This document shows positions 8,283 through 16,511 of a stretch of 64,000 nucleotides of DNA, piece by piece. The stretch covers positions 1 through 64,000 of the forward strand of contig NZ_JAKXMK010000008.1 of the NCBI RefSeq assembly GCF_022524485.1, written 5' to 3'. Made by a program: the position numbers and the translations under genes. This DNA is from Pseudonocardia alaniniphila. GTDB taxonomy: Bacteria > Actinomycetota > Actinomycetes > Mycobacteriales > Pseudonocardiaceae. Each line of letters starts with the position of its first letter. Position 1 is the first letter of the stretch. The notes below the pieces were generated by a model, which saw only the letters and a program-made list of their open reading frames with translations, searched no databases and was not told where the DNA came from.

Positions 8283-9593
8283 CTACTCCGACGAATCACC
8301 CCTGGTCCCCGAACTGTTCGCCTGTGTGCGCGTCCCACCTGCCTGCGGTTCCTCCGGCGCGGGGACGTCGGGTTCCGGCACCGAGGCGCTGGTGTACTCG
8401 CGGACGGCGTTGGGGCGAGCCCGGAACGCGGCCGCCACGAGCACCGGGCCGAGACCGCCGATCGTCAGGGCCGCGATCGGACCCACGACCCCCGCGAACG
8501 CGCCCATGAGCAGGTCCCCGAGCGCCGGGCCCCCGCGCGAGGACATCTGGTAAAAGGCCGTGACGCGGCCGCGGATGTCGTCGGGCGTGTCCACCTGCAC
8601 CGCCGCGTGCCTGATGGTGGTGGCCATCGCGTCGAGCGCGCCGAGCAACAGGGCCGCCACCAGTGCGAGCGGGAACCACCGCGACTGTGCCAGGAAGATC
8701 GCGGCGATTCCGTACAACGCCGTGGACGCCAGCACGATCCGGCCGAGCCGGTTGCTGCGCGCGACGACGCGGAAGATCACGTACGTGGCGAGCAGCGCAC
8801 CGGCGGAGGGGGCGGACGACAGCAACCCGTAGCCCGTCGGGCCCACATGCAGGACGTCGAGCGCCAGCGCGGGCAGCAGCACCCGATAGGCACCGAACAC
8901 GGTGGCGGCCAGGTCCAAGGCCATGAGCCGCGTGACGAGCGGCCGCTTCAGCACGTACCGGGCGCCCTCCGCGACAGATCCGAAGACCGACCGCGGAGGT
9001 CCCGCCTGCACCAGCGGCGCCACCCGGAGCACCGCCAGCACACCGATGAGCACCGCGTAGGTCACCGCGTCCACCGCGTACATCAGCCCCGGACCGCCGA
9101 CGGCGATGAAGACCCCGGCGAGCGCGGGACCGACCAGGACAGCCACCTCGCGGGACGGGTTGAGCAGCGCGATGGCCTGGGCGAGCTGATGCTTGGGCAC
9201 CATCGCCGGGATGAGCGCCTGGCGGGCCGGCTGGTCGAACGTCGCAGCAGCCGTGGTGAAGAGGACGCTCAGGATCACGTGCCAGGCCTGCGCCTGCCCC
9301 GTGAGCGTCAGCACGGCAAGGAGGAGGGCCACGACGAGGCTGACCACCTGCGCCCACATCAGGAGCTTGCGCCGGTCGAGCCGGTCGGCGTACGCGCCGC
9401 CGATCGGGCTGAGCACGATCAGCGCGACCGCCTGGCCTGCGCCGACGAGCCCGGTCTGGAGGACCGAGCCCGTGAGCGCGTAGACCTGGAAGTAGTTCGC
9501 GGCAACCGTGCCACGGGTACCGATCTGTGACAGGACGACACCCGCCCAGTACAGGTTGAAGTCGCGATTCCGCAGCACTGCGGGCACTGCCAC
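8283..9593 (-). CDS. MFS transporter, EntS-like (MFS_3) exporter
   Basis: 436 residues, GTG start at 9593 with GGAGG nine bases upstream. The start RNRDFNLYWAGVVLSQIGTR, the loop ADRLDRRKLL after helix 2 and repeated hydrophobic segments to about residue 390 fit a 12-helix major facilitator of the enterobactin-exporter group. The acidic, Pro-rich tail is cytoplasmic. It may export a siderophore or metabolite linked to the Fe3+-type ABC importer upstream. A second, more distant MFS_3 protein lies at 16.5 kb. Confidence 0.88.
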   Translation of the reverse strand: MAVPAVLRNRDFNLYWAGVVLSQIGTRGTVAANYFQVYALTGSVLQTGLVGAGQAVALIVLSPIGGAYADRLDRRKLLMWAQVVSLVVALLLAVLTLTGQAQAWHVILSVLFTTAAATFDQPARQALIPAMVPKHQLAQAIALLNPSREVAVLVGPALAGVFIAVGGPGLMYAVDAVTYAVLIGVLAVLRVAPLVQAGPPRSVFGSVAEGARYVLKRPLVTRLMALDLAATVFGAYRVLLPALALDVLHVGPTGYGLLSSAPSAGALLATYVIFRVVARSNRLGRIVLASTALYGIAAIFLAQSRWFPLALVAALLLGALDAMATTIRHAAVQVDTPDDIRGRVTAFYQMSSRGGPALGDLLMGAFAGVVGPIAALTIGGLGPVLVAAAFRARPNAVREYTSASVPEPDVPAPEEPQAGGTRTQANSSGTRGDSSE

Positions 9594-9659
9594 CTTGCGA
9601 ATCCTCCGTCGAGGTCGAGTCGTGCAAGGAGCGCGCTGGACAACTCGGCCCTACTGCGC

Positions 9660-9738
9660 GGCGCCCAGGCGGCGCCCTCGCGGCGTTGTCGTCGGGCCCG
9701 ATACAACAGCGGTATCGGCCCCTCCTCCGCCTTGCGAT
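9660..9738 (-). repeat. Dispersed 79-base hairpin element, copy 1
   Basis: Nearly identical, in reverse orientation, to 28130-28208. The centre is a hairpin: CCGATAC pairs with GTATCGG across AACAGCG. It lies in the gap between the MFS start and the upstream ABC ATPase stop, both on the minus strand. It has no coding sense and may act as a transcript-processing or termination element, or be a small mobile repeat. Confidence 0.75.
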
Positions 9739-9815
9739 CGCCCGGGTGCGGGTGTCCCGCAAGGACACTGCACCTGGATCACCGCTCGCTACGGGCGGAG
9801 TTGTCCAGCACCCTC

Positions 9816-10982
9816 CTATTCCACCGGCACCAGCGAGAGCTTGTCCGGGTCCATCCGCAGGTGCACGGTCGTTCCCGGCGCGACGGAGACGTCCGGGTTG
9901 GAGCGGTTGCGGACCTCGACCTTGCCGACCTTGACGACGTGGTCGACCGAGTCGCCCAGGAAGGCCCGGTTCACGACCTCCCCCGTCCACTCGTTCGGGA
10001 CGGTGCCGCCGGAGCCCTCCAGCCCGATCTCGACCGCCTCCGGACGGATCGACACGATCGCCTCGTCGCCCACCGGAAGGGCGATCGCGGAGCGCACCCG
10101 CAGCCTGCCCTCGGTCGTGTCGACCGTGACGCAGTCCCCGTCGTGGCCCGCGACCGTGCCGGTGATGAAGTTGGAGGTGCCGATGAACTCGGCGACGAAC
10201 CGTGAGTTGGGGTTGGTGTAGATCTCGCGCGGCTTGCCGAGCTGCACCACCTTGCCCAGCCGCATCACGGCGATGTGCGAGGACAACGCCAACGCCTCGA
10301 CCTGGTCGTGGGTGACGTAGATCGAGGTGATGCCGAGCTCGCGCTGGAGGCGCTTGAGCTCGAACCGCAGCGACTCGCGCAGCTTGGCGTCCAGGTTGGA
10401 CAGCGGCTCGTCGAGCAGCAGCAGCGGCGGCTGGGTGACGAGGGCGCGCGCCAGCGCCAGTCGCTGCTGCTGCCCGCCGGAGAGCTTGGTGGCCTGGCGT
10501 CCGGCCAGATGACCGAGTTCCATCACGTCGAGCACCCGCTCCACGCGCTCGGCGATCTCGGCCTTGGCTGGTCGTTGCGAGCGCTTACGCACCTGTAGCG
10601 GGAAGCCCACGTTGTCGAAGACCGTCATGTGCGGCCAGATCGCGTAGGACTGGAACACCATTCCGAGTCCGCGCTCGTTGGCCGGCACGTTGACGGTGGA
10701 CTTGCCCGTTGCCGCGTCGAACAGCACACGCCGGTCGACCGAGATCTTGCCGGAGTCGGGCTTCTCCAGACCGGCGATCGAGCGCAGCGTCGTGGTCTTC
10801 CCACAACCGGACGGTCCGAGCAGGGTGAACATCTCGCCCTGCTGGACCTCGAAGCTCACGTCGTCGACGGCGAACACGCGCGTCGGCTCCGCCTCGTCAC
10901 CGTTCGCCTTCGCCGCCTTGGACTGCTTGCGCGACTTCTTGTCCGCCGCAAACGTCTTGACGAGGTTGTCAATGGCCAGCAC
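9816..10982 (-). CDS. ABC transporter ATP-binding protein, Fe3+/spermidine (FbpC/PotA) type
   Basis: 388 residues, GTG start after GGAGACAAAC. Walker A GPSGCGKT at 56-63, ABC signature LSGGQ at 167-171 and Walker B LLLLDEP ending at 193, followed by a C-terminal TOBE regulatory domain (about 290-385). It energises import by the two-domain permease encoded just upstream. Unusual is a charged, Lys-rich insertion at about 14-34, between the first strand (LVKTFAADKK) and TRVFAVDDV, not seen in ordinary FbpC proteins. It is the last gene of a minus-strand operon of two binding proteins, a permease and this ATPase. Confidence 0.93.
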   Translation of the reverse strand: MLAIDNLVKTFAADKKSRKQSKAAKANGDEAEPTRVFAVDDVSFEVQQGEMFTLLGPSGCGKTTTLRSIAGLEKPDSGKISVDRRVLFDAATGKSTVNVPANERGLGMVFQSYAIWPHMTVFDNVGFPLQVRKRSQRPAKAEIAERVERVLDVMELGHLAGRQATKLSGGQQQRLALARALVTQPPLLLLDEPLSNLDAKLRESLRFELKRLQRELGITSIYVTHDQVEALALSSHIAVMRLGKVVQLGKPREIYTNPNSRFVAEFIGTSNFITGTVAGHDGDCVTVDTTEGRLRVRSAIALPVGDEAIVSIRPEAVEIGLEGSGGTVPNEWTGEVVNRAFLGDSVDHVVKVGKVEVRNRSNPDVSVAPGTTVHLRMDPDKLSLVPVE

Positions 10983-11012
10983 GTTTGTCTCCTTCGGGAC
11001 GCGTGGCGGGGG

Positions 11013-12767
11013 TCAGTCCTGCCGGAGGCCGACCTTGGCCCCGACCTTGTAGGCGACGGTCACGAGCACCACGAGCGTCAGCACCATCACGACGCCGAGG
11101 GCCGCGAGAATCGTGAACGATCCGTTCTCGAACTGCTCGAAAATCAGGATCGACAGCACCTCGTTGCCCGGGCTGTAGAGCAGGATCGAGCTGCTCAGCT
11201 CCCGGAACGAGACCGTCAGGATGTAGATGAACCCGGCCACGAGTCCCGGGCTGAGCAACGGCAGGAGCACCCGCCGGAACGTCTGCCACCAGCTCGCGCC
11301 GCTCACCTGCGCCGACTCCTCGAGCTCGGCCGAGATCTGGTGCATCGACGTCACCGCGTAGCGCATGCCGTAGGGCATGTACCGGGTGCAGTAGGCGATC
11401 AGCAGGATGAAGATCGTGCCGTAGATGGGGATGGGGCTGCGCAGGTACACGAACGAGATGGCGAGGCCGAGCACGAGACCGGGAATGACGAGCGGGACGA
11501 ACGCCAGCTGGTCGAGCAGGCCACGGAACCGGATCTTGGAGCGCACGACGATCCATGCGGCCACGGACATGAACAGCATCACGACCGTCGCCGAGCCGAG
11601 ACCGAGGATCAGGCTGTTCTTCAGCGCCGTGCCCGCCGCGGACAGTCCGGCGAGCTCCCGGTAGTTGTCCAGGGTCATCGTGCGGAACGCCTCCGCCGAC
11701 GGCGCGACGTAGAACTTCAGCAACGACGTGTAGAGCAGCACCGCGAGCGGAGCAAGCACCGTCGCGACGAAGTACACGATGATCAGCCCGCCTGCCACCC
11801 AGCGGAACCTGCCGAGCTCCATGGGACGCGGCCGGAATCCCTTGCCCGTGACGGTCTGGAAGTCCTTGCCGTTCCTGCCCACCCGGTTGCTCAGGATGAC
11901 GCCGAGGACGGCGATCACGAGCAGGCCGACCGCAAGAGCCCCCGCGCCGGCCAGGTCCGGCGGGTAGCTGCGCAGGGTGAAGTAGATCTGGCTGGTGAAG
12001 ACGTAGATGCCGTTCTGCAGGCCCAGCAGGGCAGGCACCTCGAAGCTCTCGAGGCTGCGCACCGTCATCACCAGGATGCTCGCGACGATCGCCGGCCGGA
12101 CGAGCGGGACGGTGATCTTGAGGAACGTCGTCCAGCGGCTGGCGCCGCTCATGAGCGCCGACTCCTCCAACGACGGGTCCATCGAGCGGAACGCCGCCAC
12201 CATCAGGAGAAAGACGATGGGCGAGAGGTGCAGCCCCTCGACCCAGATCATTCCCCAGATCGTGAAGATGTCGAAGAAACCGGGACCGACGAGCGGTTCG
12301 AGGAACGCGTTCAGCAGGCCGATGTCCGGGCTCGCCAGGAAGATCCACGAGATCGTGTAGAGGATCCCCGGGATGATCAGCGGAATCATCGACGCCGCGA
12401 AGAACAGCGGCTTGAACGGCACGTCGGTCCGCACGTTGAGATATGCCAACGCGGTGCCGACGACCAGGCTCAGGATCGCCGCGCCGATCGCGAACAACAG
12501 CGAGTTCGTGATGAGCTCGCCGATCCCGTCGGCGGTGTAGGCCCGCGCGAAAGCCCCCAGCGTGAAGCCGTTCGCGTCGAAGAACGTCCCGTACAGCAGG
12601 TAGTACAGCGGGACGAGCGCGAGGTAGCCGATGACTACGGCCACGCCGGCGACGATGAGCAACTTGAGCGTGAGCAGCGAACGAACTCGCGCCAGTAGGC
12701 CCGAAGCCGGCTCCGCAGACTGCTGCGGCGGCGCCGTGGACGGCACCGTCGGCATCGCTGTGGTCAT
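11013..12767 (-). CDS. ABC transporter permease with two fused membrane domains (Fe3+ FbpB type)
   Basis: 584 residues with about 12 membrane helices in two homologous halves, each with a binding-protein-dependent transport signature. The first EAA-like loop is EESALMSGASRWTTFLKITV, and the second is EESAQVSGASWWQTFRRVLL; both contact the ATPase. Fused permeases of this length are standard for iron(III), thiamine or phosphonate importers. It starts 30 bases after the upstream binding-protein gene and ends 30 bases before the ATPase gene. Confidence 0.92.
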   Translation of the reverse strand: MTTAMPTVPSTAPPQQSAEPASGLLARVRSLLTLKLLIVAGVAVVIGYLALVPLYYLLYGTFFDANGFTLGAFARAYTADGIGELITNSLLFAIGAAILSLVVGTALAYLNVRTDVPFKPLFFAASMIPLIIPGILYTISWIFLASPDIGLLNAFLEPLVGPGFFDIFTIWGMIWVEGLHLSPIVFLLMVAAFRSMDPSLEESALMSGASRWTTFLKITVPLVRPAIVASILVMTVRSLESFEVPALLGLQNGIYVFTSQIYFTLRSYPPDLAGAGALAVGLLVIAVLGVILSNRVGRNGKDFQTVTGKGFRPRPMELGRFRWVAGGLIIVYFVATVLAPLAVLLYTSLLKFYVAPSAEAFRTMTLDNYRELAGLSAAGTALKNSLILGLGSATVVMLFMSVAAWIVVRSKIRFRGLLDQLAFVPLVIPGLVLGLAISFVYLRSPIPIYGTIFILLIAYCTRYMPYGMRYAVTSMHQISAELEESAQVSGASWWQTFRRVLLPLLSPGLVAGFIYILTVSFRELSSSILLYSPGNEVLSILIFEQFENGSFTILAALGVVMVLTLVVLVTVAYKVGAKVGLRQD

Positions 12768-12797
12768 GTCATCACCTTCGTATTCCGACCGGGAGTC

Positions 12798-13922
12798 CTA
12801 GTTGCTGGCAGGCGAGCCACCGCTGACGACGGCCTCGTACTTCTTGCTCCACTCGGCGTTCTCGTCGAGGACCTTGTTGACGTCGACGGGAATGATCTGG
12901 ACACCCGCAAGGGGGTCGTTGCCCTGGATGATCGACGGGGTCAGGTGCAGGTCCGCGATCACCTTCTGGCCCTCGTCGAGAATCCAGTCGTTGAAGAGCA
13001 TCGCGGCGGCCGGGTGGGTTGCGCTCTTCATCAGGGCCACGCCGTTGGGCCGCGCGATCACCGGCTGGACGGGCGGCGCGTACTCGATCGGGGCGCCATC
13101 CTGCTTTCCGCGCTCGACGATGTAGGTGTAAGCGGAGGCGGCGACGGCGAACTGGCCTGCCGACATCAGCTCGACCTGCACCGTGTGGCCCTTGGTGATC
13201 TGCGCGCCCTGAGCCATGTCGGCGAAGAGCTTGTCGACCTCGGCGTCGGACTTGCCCTGCTGCTTCCAGTACTCGTAGAGCGTGAGGTACCAGTCGGTGT
13301 CGGACAGCTCCATGGACAGCTTGCCGTCGAAGCGCGGGTCGGCCAGGTCCTCCCAGGTCTTGGGCGGGCCGCCGACCGAGTCGATCACACCGGTGTTCCA
13401 GCCGGGCGAGAACAGATTGAAACGGGTGGCGGTCCAGCGGGGGAACCGGCCGGCCTCGGGCACGAGGTCGCGGCGCTCGCCCTTGTACTCGGCGAGGTAT
13501 CCCTCGCGTTCGAGGGCCGCGAGCTCGGTCGCGTTGGTCTCCACGACGTCGTTGCCGGCGAAGTGCGCCGACTGCTCCTGCAGGACGCGCTGCAGCACGG
13601 TCTCGGAACCGGCGCGGTACACCGAGATCGGGATGTCGAACTGGTCGGTGAACGCCTTGGTGATGGCATCGGCGACGTCGGAGGTCATGGACGTGTAGAG
13701 GGCCAGCTGCCCCTCCTCCTTGGCGCGCTTGACGAGCTCGTCGCGCCGCTGCTGCCCCTTCAGCGCCGTGAGCTCGGCGAAGACGGCCTCCGCCTGGCCT
13801 GCCGCGGCACCTCCCCCGGCGGCGGGCACGCCGTTCGTCGCGGTCGGGGACCCCCCGCACGCGACGAGCGCTAGTGCGGCCAGGGCTGCGGTGAGGCCGA
13901 TTCGGAGACGGGTCGTGCGCAC
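12798..13922 (-). CDS. ABC transporter substrate-binding lipoprotein (Fe3+-type), paralog 1
   Basis: 374 residues from the GTG at 13922, which follows AAGGAGGACTCC. A lipobox ALVAC puts the lipidated cysteine at 22. The mature protein is a family 1 solute-binding protein: GQLALYTSMTSDVADAITKA is the usual first strand and helix, and later VGGPPKTWEDLADPRF, QITKGHTVQVELMSAGQFAV and RPNGVALM. It is clearly paralogous to the gene 47 bases upstream, suggesting tandem duplication and a wider substrate range. Iron is the family's usual ligand, but many actinobacterial members bind organic acids or phosphonates. Confidence 0.92.
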   Translation of the reverse strand: MRTTRLRIGLTAALAALALVACGGSPTATNGVPAAGGGAAAGQAEAVFAELTALKGQQRRDELVKRAKEEGQLALYTSMTSDVADAITKAFTDQFDIPISVYRAGSETVLQRVLQEQSAHFAGNDVVETNATELAALEREGYLAEYKGERRDLVPEAGRFPRWTATRFNLFSPGWNTGVIDSVGGPPKTWEDLADPRFDGKLSMELSDTDWYLTLYEYWKQQGKSDAEVDKLFADMAQGAQITKGHTVQVELMSAGQFAVAASAYTYIVERGKQDGAPIEYAPPVQPVIARPNGVALMKSATHPAAAMLFNDWILDEGQKVIADLHLTPSIIQGNDPLAGVQIIPVDVNKVLDENAEWSKKYEAVVSGGSPASN

Positions 13923-13969
13923 GGAGTCCTCCTTGGACGGTGCAGGGATCGGCAAGCGGGCGCGGGTGA

Positions 13970-15079
13970 TCACGCGGACCCGCTTCGGGTGACCTCGGCG
14001 TAGAGGTCGTCCCACTTCTTCGGGTTGTCGAGCAGCTCCTGCTCCGGCACGGCGACCACGTCCAGGCCGTCGAGTGCCTTCGCCGCCTCCGCGGTGGCGC
14101 CGATCCGGTTCGCCTCCGCAACGGCCTCCTGGCCGGCGCTGAGCTCGTAGTCCACGAACAACATCGCGGCACACGGGTTGACGGCGTTCGTCATCAGCCC
14201 GATGCCGTTCGGCCGTACGACGACCGGCTGTGCGGCCTCGCCCTGCGCCGGCTTCCATGCGACGTGGGCGCCCTTTGCCGCGGCGTTGTCGACGGTGTGG
14301 CTGTACACCGAGACGGCCACGGCGAACTGGCCGGCCGAGAGCAGCTCGCCCTGAACGGTGTGGCCCTTGGTGATCTGGGCGTTCGCGGCGACGGCCTTGA
14401 ACAGGTCGAGAGCCTCCTGCTCACTGCGTCCCTGCTCGATCAGGTGGCGGAAGAGCGCGGTGAACCAGTCCACGTCGCCGATCTCCATCGAGACCCGGCC
14501 CTTCCACTTCGGATCGGCGAGCTCCTCGAAGCTCTTCGGCTCCTCACCCGGCTTCACGAGATCGGTGTTCCAGCCGATCACGAAGGCGTTGAACCGCGTG
14601 GCCGTCCACCCCTCGGCCTTTCCTTCCTCGCGCACGGCTTCGCGCAGCTCGCCCTCGTACGGCGACAGCAGCGCTTCCCGGTGCATCACGTTCAGCTCGA
14701 GCGCGTTCGTCTCGATCACGTCGTTTCCGTAGTAGCCGGCCGACTGCTCCTGGAGGACGCGCTGCAGCACCGACTCCGAGTTGCCGCGGTAGACGGAGAC
14801 CTCGATGTCGTAGCGGTCGGAGAACCCCTTGATCAGCGGATCGATATCGGTGTTCGAGGTGTAGACGGAGACCTTGCCCTCCTCCTCCGCGCACTTCACG
14901 AGCGCGTCGGTGCGCTGCCCTCCCGACATGGCGTTCATGCGCTGGTAGGTCTCGGTCGCCGCGGTCTTCTCCGCAACCACCGGGCCGGTGCCCGCCGTAG
15001 GAGAGCCGCCGCACGCGGCGAGGACGAGGGCGGCGGCCACTGCGGTGGCGGCCGCACGAAATGCCAGAGAACACGTCAT
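13970..15079 (-). CDS. ABC transporter substrate-binding lipoprotein (Fe3+-type), paralog 2
   Basis: 369 residues from the ATG at 15079 (AGGAGACCCCG upstream); longer in-frame starts lack a ribosome site and would displace the signal peptide. The lipobox VLAAC gives lipid Cys23. The body parallels its neighbour closely: GKVSVYTSNTDIDPLIKGF, VLQRVLQEQSAGYYGNDVIE, QITKGHTVQGELLSAGQFAV and VRPNGIGLMTNAVNP. It is the first gene of the importer operon, and a GGTATGACC operator-like site is 85 bases upstream. This makes it the best place to test regulation of the operon by the GntR protein. Confidence 0.92.
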   Translation of the reverse strand: MTCSLAFRAAATAVAAALVLAACGGSPTAGTGPVVAEKTAATETYQRMNAMSGGQRTDALVKCAEEEGKVSVYTSNTDIDPLIKGFSDRYDIEVSVYRGNSESVLQRVLQEQSAGYYGNDVIETNALELNVMHREALLSPYEGELREAVREEGKAEGWTATRFNAFVIGWNTDLVKPGEEPKSFEELADPKWKGRVSMEIGDVDWFTALFRHLIEQGRSEQEALDLFKAVAANAQITKGHTVQGELLSAGQFAVAVSVYSHTVDNAAAKGAHVAWKPAQGEAAQPVVVRPNGIGLMTNAVNPCAAMLFVDYELSAGQEAVAEANRIGATAEAAKALDGLDVVAVPEQELLDNPKKWDDLYAEVTRSGSA

Positions 15080-15163
15080 CGGGGTCTCCTGCGAGGAAGA
15101 GCCGGCCGAGGCCGGGACGCGAGGTTGGTTCCTCGCGGGCGAAAGTAACACGTATTGGTCTGA

Positions 15164-15172
15164 GGTCATACC
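15164..15172 (-). promoter_or_regulatory. GntR-type operator candidate before the importer operon
   Basis: On the minus strand it reads AAAGGGTATGACCTCAG, which nearly matches the site before the Rieske oxygenase (AAGGGTATGACATTAG). GGTATGACC fits GGTnnnACC. A second half-site, TTGGTC, lies a few bases to the left on the plus strand. Confidence 0.5.
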
Positions 15173-15319
15173 CTTTCCGCGGACTGACGCGCCAGATCGT
15201 AAGCGGCCCCCCGGGCAGGACTCAGCACGCTGATCGACGATCGTGACGCGAATGTGACCGCATGTGTCCGGCTCGGCCCCGTCCCGACCGCCGTGTCCCG
15301 TCGAGCCAGGCGGCACATC

Positions 15320-16426
15320 TCAGTCCCTGATGTCCTGGAGGAACCACGACGTCGGCAACTCGTGACCGAGCCCGCGCTCCCGGCACTGCTCGTAGACGTG
15401 CCCGGCCACGGCGAAGAACTGGGCGCCCTGGACGTTGCCGCGCTCGGAGTACGTGATGTCTCCGGCGCCGGTGCGCACCCGGGCCCTGCCGGCCACGACG
15501 TCGTCGAAGGTGACGACCCGGGGCGCGCCCGGCCCCTCGGGCGGACGCCGCACCCGACCGTGGGAATGCCGCGCCCACACCGGGTCCTCCGGGCGGGCGA
15601 CGTAGGCGAGGAACTCGTCGGTCGGACGCCAGGACGGATCGTTGACCGGTGCCGGCGCGGTGCCCAGCCGCAGCCAGGTGTCGAGCACCTCGAACGTGCG
15701 GGCATCGGGGCGGCCACCGACGCACGTCACGTGCGTGCCGGGCTCCAGCCAGTCGCCGACGATCACCTCCGCCGCCGCATCCGTGCAACCTGCGACGATG
15801 TCGGCGCCGCGGAAGGCGTCGCGAGGGTGGGAGACGGCGAACACGTCGACCCCGTGCCGCTCGCTCATCTCCGCGGCGTAACGCTCACGGTTGGCCGTGG
15901 TCGGGCTGTAGACCTGAACGCGCTCGATCGGCCGGACCGCGAGCAGGGCTTCGAGGTGACTTCGCGCCATACCGCCGGAGCCGAGCATTCCGAGAACACG
16001 GGCGTCGGTGCGCGCGGCGTACTTGGCGCCGATCGCCGAGTCGGCGCCCACCCGCATGTGCTGCAGCACGCCGTCGTTGAGCAGGGCCAGCGGCTCGCCG
16101 GTGCGAGTGGACAGCAGGAGGATCAGTCCGCAGAAGTTCCCCGGCGAGACGCAGTACTTCTCCTGCGTGCGGGTGCCGCCGTACTCCACCTCGGTCAGGA
16201 CGTCGGACTTCATCCGGATCGCGTAGTACCCGGAGGCGGCGGACCCACCTTCCATCGAACCCCACTGGTAGATCGCGTCGCCGTCGCCCACCGGGAAGCG
16301 CATGTCGATCCGCGGACGGCAGATCGCGTGACCACCCGCGAGATCCCGATAGGTCTGCTCGAGCACGGCCACGACGGCCGGCATAGCGAGGACGGTTGCC
16401 GTCGCCTCGTTGTCGATCAGCAGCAT
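15320..16426 (-). CDS. Ornithine cyclodeaminase / mu-crystallin family NAD(P)-dependent enzyme
   Basis: 368 residues from the ATG at 16426 with GAGGAAGAGCC upstream; a longer frame to 16783 runs into the divergent MFS gene. The start MLLIDNEATATVLAMPAVVAVLEQ and the Rossmann motif MLGSGGMARSHLEALLAVRP are diagnostic. Members are ornithine cyclodeaminases, alanine dehydrogenases, or ketimine and imino-acid reductases; GDADAIYQWGS-like N-terminal sequence (here GDGDAIYQWGSMEGG) is common in uncharacterised actinobacterial members. A FadR-type operator candidate lies in the divergent gap, so it may belong to the same regulon as the importer and oxygenase. Confidence 0.85.
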   Translation of the reverse strand: MLLIDNEATATVLAMPAVVAVLEQTYRDLAGGHAICRPRIDMRFPVGDGDAIYQWGSMEGGSAASGYYAIRMKSDVLTEVEYGGTRTQEKYCVSPGNFCGLILLLSTRTGEPLALLNDGVLQHMRVGADSAIGAKYAARTDARVLGMLGSGGMARSHLEALLAVRPIERVQVYSPTTANRERYAAEMSERHGVDVFAVSHPRDAFRGADIVAGCTDAAAEVIVGDWLEPGTHVTCVGGRPDARTFEVLDTWLRLGTAPAPVNDPSWRPTDEFLAYVARPEDPVWARHSHGRVRRPPEGPGAPRVVTFDDVVAGRARVRTGAGDITYSERGNVQGAQFFAVAGHVYEQCRERGLGHELPTSWFLQDIRD

Positions 16427-16450
16427 GGCTCTTCCTCTTTTCGGTTTGTA

Positions 16451-16460
16451 GGTCTTACCA
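16451..16460. promoter_or_regulatory. GntR-type operator candidate in the ocd/MFS divergent gap
   Basis: GGTCTTACCA, immediately followed by TTGGTCC. The first half fits GGTnnnACC. It stands 25 bases from the cyclodeaminase start and about 50 bases before the favoured MFS start. Confidence 0.45.
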
Positions 16461-16511
16461 TTGGTCCTTCCCGACCGGAAGGGGAGAGCGGGAAGTGCAG
16501 GCCGCCGCCGC

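Noticed and set aside
10629-12698. 689-residue plus-strand frame rich in Arg, His and Gln
   Set aside because: Shadow of the ABC permease and ATPase genes on the other strand, which have clear motifs.
16461-16511. TTG start for the second MFS gene
   Set aside because: It lies within the operator-like sequence, has no ribosome site and would leave almost no divergent promoter.
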